Assembly (NCBI GenBank): GCA_016190665.1
Contig: JACPQD010000107.1
Span: 1 to 56,279 of the forward strand
Direction: 5' to 3'
Length of the DNA stretch: 56,279 nt
Source of the DNA: Chloroflexota bacterium
GTDB lineage: Bacteria; Chloroflexota; Dehalococcoidia; JACPQD01
A program made the position numbers and the translations under genes. Below the pieces are notes generated by a model. That model had not been told where the DNA came from. It searched no databases and saw only the letters and a list, made by a program, of their open reading frames with translations. Shown piece by piece: positions 41,019 through 50,469 of this stretch. Numbering within the stretch: the stretch's first letter is position 1; every line of letters begins with the position of its first letter.

Positions 41019-42719
41019 ATGAAGAACGGACAATCGCCTTTGGTGCTCAGTTGCCTCGCGGTTTTCGGCATGCTCGTATGGGGGTGCGCCCCCGCAGCCG
41101 TACCGGCGCCGACGCCTAAGACAGAATCAGCGCCAGCTCAGCCAGCGGCGCCCACACCGAAACCGGGCATTACTCCCGCAGCCAGCCCCGCCGCCCCGGT
41201 TGCTACCCCAAAGACTGCCGCCGACCAACCTAAGTACGGCGGTATTCTGACCGTATCGGCGAGTGCGGACCCGGCGCATTTTGATATACATCAGGAAGGT
41301 AGCAGGGCTATCCTGGACGTCGCAGCCTCGGCCTACGACAACCTGGTTGAATACGACCTCCGCACCGGCAATATCGTCGGAGTGCTGGCTGAAAGGTGGG
41401 AGATGAGCCCCGACGGTACGGTTTATACCTTCTATCTCCGCGAGGGTGTCAGGTTCCACGACGGTAAGCCCTTGTCTTCCGAGGATGTCCGCCACAGTAT
41501 GGAGCGCCAGATGAACCCGCCCAAAGGGATTAGGAGTGCTCGTCAGGAACAGTTCGAGTTTGTGGTCACGACAGAGACACCGGATGAGAAAACCGTCAAG
41601 ATTGTGATGAAGCAACCCTACGTCGCTTTCATGGCCCAGTTCGCCATTGACTGGTTTGTGATTTACCCGAAGCATATCGTCGAAGCCAAAGGTGATATGA
41701 AGAGGGATGTTCTGGGTACGGGCGCCTTCAAGTTCAAGTCCTATACCTCCGGAGTCAGCGTTGAAGTTGTCAGAAATCCAGACTATTTCATGAAGGGCCT
41801 TCCCTATCTTGACGGCGTCGCCCATTACATCATAAAGGATGGCGCTACGAGGTTCTCCGCCCTACGGACCGGGCAGGTGAAGATGACCGGCCGCTTCGCC
41901 CCCCTTACTCCTTCAGAGGCACAGAAGCTAAAGGCCGAATACCCCCATGTGGCTGTCTGGAGGTTTCCCGCCTTCCAATCTCCCTCACATCCGATCAACG
42001 TCACCAACCCGCCGTTCAGCGACGTGCGCGTAAGGCGGGCGCTGAGCTTAGCCTATGACAGGCAGGCCGCCATCCGCCTGCTCCTCGGAGAGGGAGCAGC
42101 CAGGATCGGGACCTTTCTTCCTCCGGGGCCTTGGGGGCTCCCCGAGGAGGAGGTCGCTAAGCTCCCAGGCTACCGGCAGCCGAAGGACGCTGACCGGGCC
42201 GAGGCGCGCAGACTGCTGGCGGAGGCCGCCTACCCTGATGGCTTCACGATGAACCTCCTGGCGCGTGCGCTGCGAGAGGACCAGCAAGCTGCTGAATACT
42301 TGAGGGACCAGTTGGCGACGATCGGCATCAAAGCGAACATCCAGGTGCTGGAGACGACAGTGTACAATACGCATGTGAGGTCAGGTAATTTCCAGATCGG
42401 GTCGCAGGGGAATGCCTGGCGGGTAAACGATCCCGATGACCTGAGCCGCAAGTTGTTGACTGGTGCTGCCCAGAACTACAGCATGTGGAGCGTAAAGAAG
42501 TTCGATGACCTGTTCTTCGAACAAGCTCGAACCCTGGATGTGGCCAAGAGGAAGGCGATGGTGAGGGAGCTGGATGGCATTCTTCTCCAGGAGTGGCCCA
42601 TCCTCTGGCCTTATTGGGCCGATAACTTCCTGGCCAGCTGGCTGGAAGTCAAAAACTTCTCCGCGCCACCAAGTCTTGCCGCGGCCACGAGGAACAGAGA
42701 CATCTGGCTGGCAAAGTAG
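41019..42719 (+). CDS. ABC-type peptide binding lipoprotein SBP1 (family 5)
   Basis: 566 residues. The signal peptide ends at a lipobox-like LVWGC, with the lipid anchor on that Cys, then an Ala/Pro/Thr-rich linker. The mature domain is SBP_bac_5 (DppA/OppA-like): YGGILTVSASADPAHFDIH, LAERWEMSPDGTVYTFYLREGVRFHDGKPLSSEDV, GTGAFKFKSY, VRRALSLAYDRQA, and a C-terminal DIWLAK. It should bind an oligopeptide, amide or similar ligand outside the membrane. The ATG at 41019 is behind AAAGGAGG. Together with SBP6 and the fragment at 53327 it forms one subfamily (with DGT/DGK and GKPL/GKPF), distinct from SBP2-SBP5. Confidence 0.93.
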   Translation: MKNGQSPLVLSCLAVFGMLVWGCAPAAVPAPTPKTESAPAQPAAPTPKPGITPAASPAAPVATPKTAADQPKYGGILTVSASADPAHFDIHQEGSRAILDVAASAYDNLVEYDLRTGNIVGVLAERWEMSPDGTVYTFYLREGVRFHDGKPLSSEDVRHSMERQMNPPKGIRSARQEQFEFVVTTETPDEKTVKIVMKQPYVAFMAQFAIDWFVIYPKHIVEAKGDMKRDVLGTGAFKFKSYTSGVSVEVVRNPDYFMKGLPYLDGVAHYIIKDGATRFSALRTGQVKMTGRFAPLTPSEAQKLKAEYPHVAVWRFPAFQSPSHPINVTNPPFSDVRVRRALSLAYDRQAAIRLLLGEGAARIGTFLPPGPWGLPEEEVAKLPGYRQPKDADRAEARRLLAEAAYPDGFTMNLLARALREDQQAAEYLRDQLATIGIKANIQVLETTVYNTHVRSGNFQIGSQGNAWRVNDPDDLSRKLLTGAAQNYSMWSVKKFDDLFFEQARTLDVAKRKAMVRELDGILLQEWPILWPYWADNFLASWLEVKNFSAPPSLAAATRNRDIWLAK

Positions 42720-42790
42720 GGGGAAGTCGCATTCGCGCCGGAACATAACTTGATTGCAGACGAAGAAACTGGAACTAGGCGAGAAGGGAA

Positions 42791-43756
42791 ATGATGCTCG
42801 GACAAACGGATGCCGTCAGGTTGATAGTGGACACGTGCATGAGGATCAAACCGGAGGATGAGCTGCTAATCGTGGCCGACGACTATGCTCGCCCTCGGGC
42901 AATCGCCCAGGCCGTAGCGTCTGTGGCCAAACAACGGGGGGCGAGTGTGGTCTGTGCAATCGGGCCGCCAAAGGCGAAGGGCGAGGAGCCATGCAAGACT
43001 ACAGCCGCAGCCATGAGAGTTGCCGACGTCATTTTCGGGGCCGGCGAGAGGTCTAACCCCATCGGTGGTCATGCCGCCGTGCATGAAGAGTTGATGAGGA
43101 AGGGAATCAGGCAGTATGCCACCAACGGGCTCTCCGAAGACTATCTCCGGAAACCGTTCTCCGAAAAGGACATCCTCCAGATGAAAGAGCTCAGCGAGAG
43201 GATTGCCGAGCTCTATAACCAGGCGGAGGTGGTGAGAATGTCGTCCTCTTATGGCACGGATCTCACCTTCAGCATCAAGGGAAGACACGGCACCCCGCTG
43301 CATCCTCTCAAAGGCATCCTCGTTCCAGATTATGCCGAGTCGCCGGTCCCCCCAGTCGAGGGCACATCGAAGGGCACTCTGGTCTTCGACGGCGAGGTTG
43401 ATGGCTGGGGCTACACTCTCTCGAAGCCGCTAGTCCTTAAAGTGGCCAAGGGCAAGGTCGTGGACATCACGGGGAACGCGGAAGACGTCGACAAACTGAA
43501 AAAGGTGGTAACAGCGGACGCTGGCGCCAGCAACATTGGCGAGTTCGCCATCGGCGCCAGTCACACTGTTGCACGAAGGCTCTCCGGCACGAGATACGAT
43601 TGCGCCATACTGGGCTATGTTCACGTTGGGCTGGGAAAGAACACGCTCTTAGGCGGCACTACCGTGAGTAAAGTTCACATCGACGGGATAGTGACCGATC
43701 CTACCATTGAATTGGATGGGAAGATCATCGTTCGGGAGGGCAAGGTCCTCGTTTGA
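42791..43756 (+). CDS. M29-aminopeptidase-like metallohydrolase AP1
   Basis: 321 residues, no signal peptide. It resembles the M29 aminopeptidase/NicX-type fold. The C-terminal half carries candidate metal ligands: E251 in NIGEFAIG, H278 in YVHVGLGKN and the HxD pair H296/D298 in VHIDGIV. These match in order three of the ligand groups of M29 enzymes (Glu, His, HxD). Shorter than the roughly 370-410 residues of classical M29 enzymes. Probably a cytoplasmic peptidase, amidase or ring-opening metal enzyme; the substrate is unknown. Lies 71 bp after SBP1 and has two close paralogs (47450 and 50470). Tandem ATGs at 42791 and 42794. Confidence 0.82.
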   Translation: MMLGQTDAVRLIVDTCMRIKPEDELLIVADDYARPRAIAQAVASVAKQRGASVVCAIGPPKAKGEEPCKTTAAAMRVADVIFGAGERSNPIGGHAAVHEELMRKGIRQYATNGLSEDYLRKPFSEKDILQMKELSERIAELYNQAEVVRMSSSYGTDLTFSIKGRHGTPLHPLKGILVPDYAESPVPPVEGTSKGTLVFDGEVDGWGYTLSKPLVLKVAKGKVVDITGNAEDVDKLKKVVTADAGASNIGEFAIGASHTVARRLSGTRYDCAILGYVHVGLGKNTLLGGTTVSKVHIDGIVTDPTIELDGKIIVREGKVLV

Positions 43757-43826
43757 AATGGTTTTGCTCCCCAGAGTGGCCAGGCCATGTGCGTGCTTTT
43801 CGGCTTCGTAGAGAAGGGGGTCGGCA

Positions 43827-45518
43827 ATGCTGGCAAAGAGATCGTCCCTTGCGGCAAGCTGTCTGACGGTTCTCGGGCTGTTCCTGGCGACTTGCGCTCC
43901 CGCAGCCGCGCCAGCGGCGACGCCAAAGGCAGCGCCGACTCAGCCAGCAGCGCCCACGCCGAAACCGGGCAGTACGCCGGCAGTCAGCCCGGCAGCCACG
44001 ACGCCGAGCGCAAAGCCAGTCGCCCCCAAAGCCACTCCTAGGCCCAGCGTCGAGCAACCCAAATACGGCGGCGCGGTCACCCGCATCAGGGAGAGGTACC
44101 CCGACACCCTGGACCCTCATCTCGCCCGCGGTTCTAAGGCCTGGCTCGACGTCCTCGCTCCGCTATACGATGGCCTGCTAAAGCTGAACGAGAACATGGA
44201 GATAGTCCCGGGCCTGGCAGAGAAATGGGAGCAGCCGACGGATCTGGTATACGTCCTGCACCTTTTCAAGGGGGCGAAGTTCCATGACAACCCGGTGATG
44301 AAGGAACGGGAGCTGACCTCGGAAGACGTCAGGTGGAACATACAGCGGATGGCCACCAACGACCCAAAGTTTCTGAGAAGCTGGCAATTCGGCGTGGTCG
44401 CCAGCATTGAGACACCCGACAAGCATACGGTCAGGCTCAGCTTGAAAGAGCCCACAGCCCCTTTCCTGAACTACATGGCCCAGGCCTTCAACTATATGGT
44501 TGGCAAAGAGGCGGTGGAGAAATCCGGAGAGCTGGTGCGCTCGGAGGCAGGTACCGGCCCGTTCTACCTCAAGAGCTGGACGGAGAAGATAAGCTATAAG
44601 CTGGCCAAGAACCCGAGCTACTTCGTCAGGGGCATCCCCTATCTCGATGAGGTCAACGTGATCATCGTTCCTGACCCGGCCAGCCGGCTTGCCGCGTTCC
44701 GCTCCGGCCGGGCGGACTACATTCTGGTCTCGAAATCCGACTCAGATGCCCTGAAAAGGACCAATCCGGCAATCACCTTCTCCTACCTGCCCTTTAGCTT
44801 CATCTTTCTTGCGTTCAACCCGGCAAATAAGCCATTCACTGACCAGCGCGTTCGCCAGGCCATCTCTCTGGCAACAGACCGGCAGGCGCTGATTGACGTT
44901 GTCATGGACGGTGTGGCAGAGCTCACCGGTCCTGTCTACGGGGACATCGAGGCGTCCTGGCGCCTGCCACCCGAGGAGTTGAAGCGCCTCTACAAAGTCG
45001 ATACGCCTGCAGCCAGGAAGCTCATGGCTGAGGCCGGATATCCCAACGGCTTCTCCTTGGAGATTAAGGCGAGTGCCCAGCAAAAGGACTGCGTCGATTC
45101 TGTCACAGTGTTGGCGCAACAATTGAAACAGATCGGCGTTGAGGTTCAAATGAAGGTGCTTGAGCATACTACCTTCGTCGCTCAGCGCAACGCCGCAGAC
45201 TACGCCGCCGTTCTGCACTCGGGTGGTGCCGCCATGGAGGTAGGCGAGCGCATAGAGCAGTACTGGCGGATCGGAGGAATGTACCATCTCAAGGACCAGG
45301 ACCTGGGTAAACTGCTGGATGACCAGCGGCGCGAGGTGAACGTAGCGAGAAGGCGCCAGATTGTCAATCAGTTTGAGCAAATGATGATAGAGAGAGCTTA
45401 CGTTCTATTCCTCTTCGGGTACCCGGAAACCCTAGTCCGCAACCCTCGCATCAAGGGGCCGCGAGAGACCTCGGCGTTCGGTCAGCATTTGGTCGCTCGT
45501 GCCTGGATCGACAGATAA
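43827..45518 (+). CDS. ABC-type peptide binding lipoprotein SBP2 (family 5)
   Basis: 563 residues. Signal peptide with lipobox LATC, then a 60-residue Ala/Pro/Thr linker. Mature domain: YGGAVTRIRERYPDTLDPHLARG, LAEKWEQPTDLVYVLHL, FHDNPVMKERELTSEDV, GTGPFYLKSWTEKISYKL, RVRQAISLATDRQALIDVVMDG and KLMAEAGYPNGF. It belongs to the same subfamily as SBP3-SBP5. ATG at 43827 with AGGGGG upstream. Unlike SBP1, SBP3 and SBP4 it has no M29-like gene after it, so its partner may have been lost or it may share one. Confidence 0.93.
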   Translation: MLAKRSSLAASCLTVLGLFLATCAPAAAPAATPKAAPTQPAAPTPKPGSTPAVSPAATTPSAKPVAPKATPRPSVEQPKYGGAVTRIRERYPDTLDPHLARGSKAWLDVLAPLYDGLLKLNENMEIVPGLAEKWEQPTDLVYVLHLFKGAKFHDNPVMKERELTSEDVRWNIQRMATNDPKFLRSWQFGVVASIETPDKHTVRLSLKEPTAPFLNYMAQAFNYMVGKEAVEKSGELVRSEAGTGPFYLKSWTEKISYKLAKNPSYFVRGIPYLDEVNVIIVPDPASRLAAFRSGRADYILVSKSDSDALKRTNPAITFSYLPFSFIFLAFNPANKPFTDQRVRQAISLATDRQALIDVVMDGVAELTGPVYGDIEASWRLPPEELKRLYKVDTPAARKLMAEAGYPNGFSLEIKASAQQKDCVDSVTVLAQQLKQIGVEVQMKVLEHTTFVAQRNAADYAAVLHSGGAAMEVGERIEQYWRIGGMYHLKDQDLGKLLDDQRREVNVARRRQIVNQFEQMMIERAYVLFLFGYPETLVRNPRIKGPRETSAFGQHLVARAWIDR

Positions 45519-45696
45519 CTCTTGTTCTGGGTTGGGAAAGGAAATCAGAGAGGCACGATATCAGACAATACCGGTGGCCGGTACGTTGGACCGGCGCACG
45601 CGAACACGAAGAGAGGCAGGCCGACTTCCCGCGACCACTTCAGGCGGGCTAGCACCATCCTCAGATTGGCATTCGTCGAAACTAGGGAGGTTCATA

Positions 45697-47349
45697 ATGC
45701 TAAGGAAGCAGCTTCTCCGGTTGGTAAGTCCTCTGGTAGTCTTGGGGCTGGCGCTTGCGGGCTGTACTCCTGCGGCGGCGCCCGCGCCAACGCCCCCAAT
45801 GGCCCCACCAGCCAAGCCGGCGGAAACGCGTGCGCCCGCGGCCAAGCCAGTCGCCCCCACCGGCACACCTGCCGCTTCAACAGCCGGCCAACCTAAATAC
45901 GGCGGCTCTGTTACCCGCCTTAGGGAGAATTACCCCGACATCCTGGATCCTCACCTCGTCCGTGGCGCCGCTTGGGCGAACGACGTGCTCGGTCCGCTTT
46001 ATAACGGTCTGTTCATGCTGAACGAAAACATGGAGATAGTCCCCGATCTTGTGGAGAAGTGGGAGCAGCCCAGCGATGTGGAATACGTTCTCCGCCTCCG
46101 TAAGGGCGTGAGATTCCACGACAGCCCTGAGATGAAAGGGCGAGAGCTCACCGCCGAAGACGTCAAATTCAACATCCAGCGGATGGCCACCGATAGACCT
46201 CAGTTCTTCAGGGCGTGGCAATTCAAACCAGTTGGCAAGATCGAGACGCCGGACCCCTATACGGTGAAGTTGACCATTGCCGAACCGACGGGCCCCTTCA
46301 TGAACTTCCTGGCTCAGCCTTACAACACCATGGTGGGAAGAGAGGCGGTGGAAAAATTCGGAGATCTGAGCCGTGGGGAAGCGGGAACCGGGCCCTTCTA
46401 CCTGAAGAGCTGGACCGAGAAGGTAAGCTATAAGCTGTCGAAGAACCCTAACTACTTTATCAAGGGCATCCCGTATCTGGATGAGGTCACCGTCATCATC
46501 GTTCCTGACTCCGCGACCAGGCTTGCCGCTTTCCGCTCCAGCCGGGCCGATTACATATTGGTCTCCCACAATGATTACAGCTCTTTGAAGAAGGCGAACC
46601 CCAAGGTCACCGCTTCAAGTTTGCCAACCCATCAAGTATTCATGGTTTTTCACCCCGCAAAGAAACCCTTTGATGACCAGCGCGTCCGCCAGGCCTTCTC
46701 CCTGGCCATCGATCGGCAAGTGTTGATCGAAATCGTCATGGAGGGAGAGGCTGAGCTATCCGGCCCCGTCTACGGTGTCGCTCCCTCCTGGCGGTTGCCC
46801 GCCGAAGAGCTCAAACGCCTCTACACCGTAGATATAGCAAAAGCCAAGCAGTTCATGGCCGAGGCCGGGTATCCCAATGGCTTTCCACTGGAGGTCAAGG
46901 TGAGCGCCCGGCGGAAAGATGCTATGGACACTCTCACCGTAGTGGCGGAGCAACTTAAGCGCATTGGCATCGAGGTCAGACAGAGGGTGTTGGAGCATAC
47001 GACCTTGACCGCCCATCGCGATGCCGGGGACTACCTTGCTCTGCTCCACGGCGGCACGGCCGCGCTGGAGCCCGGCGAGCGCATACCGCACTACTGGCGG
47101 AGCAAAGGACAGTACCATATGAACGACCCGGAGGTCGACAGGTTGCTTGCCGAGCAGCAGCGAGCAGCGGGCGAAGAGAAGCGGCGCCAGATCCTGAATC
47201 AGTTTGAGAGGCTGATGATAGAGAAGGCTTATGTGGCCTTCCTCTTTGGCTATGGCGAGCAGCTTGTCCGCCAGCCCCACGTCGAGGGGCCCCAGCAAGG
47301 TTCGGCGCTTGGACAGCACGTCGTAGCTTACCACTGGATCAATAGATAG
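45697..47349 (+). CDS. ABC-type peptide binding lipoprotein SBP3 (family 5)
   Basis: 550 residues. Signal peptide with a classical lipobox LAGC. The mature domain closely parallels SBP2: YGGSVTRLRENYPDILDPHLVRG, FHDSPEMKGRELTAEDV, GTGPFYLKSWTEKVSYKL, RVRQAFSLAIDRQVLIEIVMEG. The ATG at 45697 follows GGGAGG. Followed after 100 bp by AP2. Confidence 0.94.
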   Translation: MLRKQLLRLVSPLVVLGLALAGCTPAAAPAPTPPMAPPAKPAETRAPAAKPVAPTGTPAASTAGQPKYGGSVTRLRENYPDILDPHLVRGAAWANDVLGPLYNGLFMLNENMEIVPDLVEKWEQPSDVEYVLRLRKGVRFHDSPEMKGRELTAEDVKFNIQRMATDRPQFFRAWQFKPVGKIETPDPYTVKLTIAEPTGPFMNFLAQPYNTMVGREAVEKFGDLSRGEAGTGPFYLKSWTEKVSYKLSKNPNYFIKGIPYLDEVTVIIVPDSATRLAAFRSSRADYILVSHNDYSSLKKANPKVTASSLPTHQVFMVFHPAKKPFDDQRVRQAFSLAIDRQVLIEIVMEGEAELSGPVYGVAPSWRLPAEELKRLYTVDIAKAKQFMAEAGYPNGFPLEVKVSARRKDAMDTLTVVAEQLKRIGIEVRQRVLEHTTLTAHRDAGDYLALLHGGTAALEPGERIPHYWRSKGQYHMNDPEVDRLLAEQQRAAGEEKRRQILNQFERLMIEKAYVAFLFGYGEQLVRQPHVEGPQQGSALGQHVVAYHWINR

Positions 47350-47449
47350 CAGACCCGGGCGAGATGCGCCCGGCGGCGCTTGACTTGTATCAGACCAAGC
47401 CGCTCAGCAGAGCGGGGCAAGAGCGCAATCGGAAAAAGAGGACGAGTTC

Positions 47450-48415
47450 ATGTTGGAACAAACCGACGCCGTAAGGCTAATAGTGGACAAGTGCATGCGA
47501 GTAAAGCCTGAGGAGGACCTGCTTGTTGTAGCCGATGACTATGCACGGCCACAGGCTATCGCCCAGGCTGTGGCGGCCGCCGCCAGGGAGCGGGGCGCCA
47601 GAGTGGTCTATATGGTAGTGCCGCCAAGACACATTGGAGGCGAAGAGCCTCGCAAAACGACCGCAGCCGCTATGAGAGCCGCCGACTTGTTGTTTGGAGC
47701 CGGTGAATGGGTCTCTCCTGTCTCCGGCCACAGCAGCGTGGCCCAGGAACTGCTCACAAGAGAGGTCCGGCTGTATGCCACCCTCGGCTTGTCGGAAGAC
47801 TATCTCAGAAAGCCCTTTGCCGCCACGGATATCACCGAAATGAAGGAGCGCAGTGAGAGGATAGCTGAGCTCTACAGCCAGGCTGACTCGATCAGGTTAA
47901 CCACCCCCCACGGGACGAATCTTACTATGAGCATCAGGGGCAGGCGCGGCACCACGCGACACCCCCTGCGGGGCATTCTTGTCCCCGACTATGCCGAGGC
48001 TCCCGTTGCCCCGGTGGAGGGCTCGGCCAGCGGCACGCTCGTCTACGACGGGGAGATGGATGGCTGGGGCTACGTTCTCACGAAACCCCTGATTCTCAAA
48101 GTGATCAGAGGCAAGGTGGCGGGAATCTCGGGGAACCCTGAGGATACGAAGAAGCTCAGCGCCATTGTCTCCACTGATGCCGACGCCAGCAACATAGGGG
48201 AGTTCGCTATCGGGACCAGCCACACGGTTCCACGCACGCTGAACGGCACCAGATACGACTGTGCTATCCTTGGCTCCGTCCACATCGGGTTGGGGAAGAA
48301 TACCGCGCTCGGCGGAACGAGCAGGAGCAGGATCCACATCGACGGCATAATGACGTCTGCCACGGTGGAGCTGGATGGGAAAACAATTGTAAGGGATGGT
48401 GAAGTCCTGGTGTGA
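47450..48415 (+). CDS. M29-aminopeptidase-like metallohydrolase AP2
   Basis: 321 residues, paralog of AP1 with the same candidate ligands: SNIGEFAIGTSHT, CAILGSVHIGLGKN and HIDGIMTSATVELDG. The N-terminal half (VKPEEDLLVVADDYARPQAIAQAVAAAARERGARVVYMV) matches AP1 closely. Differences concentrate around residues 60-100 and in the YAEAPVAPVEG loop, which may set substrate choice. Preceded by SBP3. Start ATG at 47450 with a moderate ribosome binding site. Confidence 0.82.
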   Translation: MLEQTDAVRLIVDKCMRVKPEEDLLVVADDYARPQAIAQAVAAAARERGARVVYMVVPPRHIGGEEPRKTTAAAMRAADLLFGAGEWVSPVSGHSSVAQELLTREVRLYATLGLSEDYLRKPFAATDITEMKERSERIAELYSQADSIRLTTPHGTNLTMSIRGRRGTTRHPLRGILVPDYAEAPVAPVEGSASGTLVYDGEMDGWGYVLTKPLILKVIRGKVAGISGNPEDTKKLSAIVSTDADASNIGEFAIGTSHTVPRTLNGTRYDCAILGSVHIGLGKNTALGGTSRSRIHIDGIMTSATVELDGKTIVRDGEVLV

Positions 48416-48565
48416 TTCGCGTGAGAAGCATTGTCCAAGTTGCTGCCGTCCGCGTGCTCTGTGTTCGGACAAATCGGCCGCAGCAGACAGAGAAGGGTAC
48501 TGAGCCAACAACCTGCGCCTCGCTCGCGTCTGGCGCTTCACGCAAACGAATGCGGCAGGAAGCCG

Positions 48566-48583
48566 ACTTCCTTCGAAGGAAGT
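48566..48583. promoter_or_regulatory. 18-bp perfect palindrome upstream of SBP4
   Basis: ACTTCCTTCGAAGGAAGT, about 35 nt upstream of the SBP4 start and close to its ribosome binding site. It could be an operator or a 7-bp-stem RNA hairpin. It differs in sequence from the 18-bp palindrome upstream of SBP1. Confidence 0.55.
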
Positions 48584-48617
48584 TGTGTCTTGGCTCATAT
48601 TCAAGGAGGTTTATGTA

Positions 48618-50267
48618 ATGCAGGCAAAGAGGTGGTTCATCGCGGCAAGCTATCTGTCGGCTGTCGGGGTGCTGCTGGCGAGCTGTACCTCGGCGGCGCC
48701 CGCGCCAACGCCTCAGACGGCTCCACCAGCCAAGCCGGCGGAAACGCGTGCGCCTGTGGCCAAACCAGCCGCCCCCACCGGCACACCCGCCGCTTCAACG
48801 GCTGGCCAACCTAAATACGGTGGCTCCATTACTCGCATGACGATCGGCTATCCCGACAGTCTGGATCCCCACTTCTCCAGGGGCTCACCCTTTTGGGCTG
48901 AGCTCATGGCTCCGCTGTACAATGGACTCTTCAAGCTGGATGCGAAGATGGAGATAGCTCCCGACCTTGTCGAGAAATGGGAGCAACCTAACGAGCTGGA
49001 ATACGTTTTGCACCTCCGCCAGGGAGTCAAGTTTCACGATACGCCGGTAATGAAGGGCCGGGAGTTGACTGCCGAGGACGTCAAGTGGAACATTCAGCGG
49101 ATGTCCACTGAAGACCCCCGGTTCTTCCGGCGCTTCCAGTTCCGGCTTGTTTCGAAGATCGATGTGCTTGACAGGTACATTGTTAGGCTGACTCTGAAGG
49201 AGCGCACAGCCCCTTTCATGCACTTCATGGCACAGCCTTTCAATTGGATGGTCGGCAGGGAGGCGGTAGAGAAGGATGGCAATCTGAATCGTGCTGAGGC
49301 TGGAACAGGACCTTACTATTTGAAGAGTTGGACCGATAAGGTAAGCTACAAGTTGGCCAAGAACTCAAACTACTTTATCAAGGGGGTCCCTTATCTCGAT
49401 GACATTAATGTGGTCATCGTACTCGATTCTGCCACCCGGTTGGCAGCTTTCCGATCAAAGAGGGCTGACTATGTGGTTGTCAATCACCAGGATTTTACGT
49501 CCCTGAAGAGGACAAACCCTCAGCTTACGTCGTCGGTGATACCCACGCAGTTCGAGTTCCTGACGTTCTTTCCTGGCAAGAAGCCTTTTGATGACCCACG
49601 CATTAGGCAGGCATTTTCGTTGACCATAGATAGGCAGGCGCTTATTGAGGTCGTCACGGACGGAGACGGGGAGCTTATTGGCCCCATATTTGGTGTGGCC
49701 GATTCATGGAAATTGCCTAAGGATGAGATAAGGCGTCTATACAAGCCTGACGTTACACAGGCCAAGAGGCTCATGGCCGAAGCCGGCTACCCGAACGGGT
49801 TCCCGCTCGACGTGAAAGTCAGCTCCAGGCGGCCTTATGCAATGGATGCACTGACATTGATCACTCCTCAACTGAAGCAGATCGGCGTCGAAGTCAAGCA
49901 GGTGGTGATGGATCACACCACTCTGACTGCACAACGTGATGCGGGCGACTACGTTGCCCTGATCCATGGCGGGACGGCGGCTTTGGAACCAGCTGAGCGC
50001 ATCGAACAATACTGGCGGACCAAAGGGATGTATCATCTGACAGACCCTGAGCTTGACAGGCTTTTGGACGAGCAGCGCCGGGAGACCGACGTGTCTAAGA
50101 GGCGCCAGCTCATAAATCAGTTCGAGCGCCGCATGATAGAGGCAGGAGATGTCCTTTTCCTCTTTGGCTCCGGTGAGTACCAGGTGCGCCAGCCGCACAT
50201 CAAAGGCCCGATCGAGCCCTCCAACCTGAGCCAGCACCTTGTGGCATATAACTGGATCGAGAGCTGA
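48618..50267 (+). CDS. ABC-type peptide binding lipoprotein SBP4 (family 5)
   Basis: 549 residues. Lipobox LASC, a short Ala/Pro/Thr linker, and the same subfamily core as SBP2/3/5: YGGSITRMTIGYPDSLDPHFSRG, FHDTPVMKGRELTAEDV, GTGPYYLKSWTDKVSYKL, RIRQAFSLTIDRQALIEVVTDG. ATG at 48618 with AAGGAGG upstream. Its linker and first domain residues are nearly identical to those of SBP3, including the nucleotide stretch after the signal peptide, suggesting recent duplication or gene conversion. Confidence 0.94.
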   Translation: MQAKRWFIAASYLSAVGVLLASCTSAAPAPTPQTAPPAKPAETRAPVAKPAAPTGTPAASTAGQPKYGGSITRMTIGYPDSLDPHFSRGSPFWAELMAPLYNGLFKLDAKMEIAPDLVEKWEQPNELEYVLHLRQGVKFHDTPVMKGRELTAEDVKWNIQRMSTEDPRFFRRFQFRLVSKIDVLDRYIVRLTLKERTAPFMHFMAQPFNWMVGREAVEKDGNLNRAEAGTGPYYLKSWTDKVSYKLAKNSNYFIKGVPYLDDINVVIVLDSATRLAAFRSKRADYVVVNHQDFTSLKRTNPQLTSSVIPTQFEFLTFFPGKKPFDDPRIRQAFSLTIDRQALIEVVTDGDGELIGPIFGVADSWKLPKDEIRRLYKPDVTQAKRLMAEAGYPNGFPLDVKVSSRRPYAMDALTLITPQLKQIGVEVKQVVMDHTTLTAQRDAGDYVALIHGGTAALEPAERIEQYWRTKGMYHLTDPELDRLLDEQRRETDVSKRRQLINQFERRMIEAGDVLFLFGSGEYQVRQPHIKGPIEPSNLSQHLVAYNWIES

Positions 50268-50275
50268 CTTTGAAG

Positions 50276-50380
50276 ATGACGTTAGAAGAGCAGTTGGTCC
50301 GCCAAGCTCACGTTAGGGGCCCCGGCGAGGCTTCAGCATTTGGACTGCACTTGGTCGCTTACAACTGGGCTGACAAGTAA
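50276..50380 (+). pseudogene. Residual C-terminus of a deleted SBP gene
   Basis: A 34-codon frame ending in TAA encodes EEQLVRQAHVRGPGEASAF followed by GLHLVAYNWADK. This matches the last 30 residues of SBP2-SBP5 (for example EQLVRQPHVEGP...LGQHVVAYHWINR in SBP3). No upstream SBP sequence remains. It begins nine bases after the SBP4 stop, and SBP4 itself ends normally with its own version of this C-terminus. Confidence 0.85.
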
Positions 50381-50469
50381 CCGCGTGATGATAGTGGAGC
50401 TGCAAAATAGACTTGGGCGCACAACGATGGGAATTACACGGAAGGAAATGAGGCTAAAGGGGGAAACTG

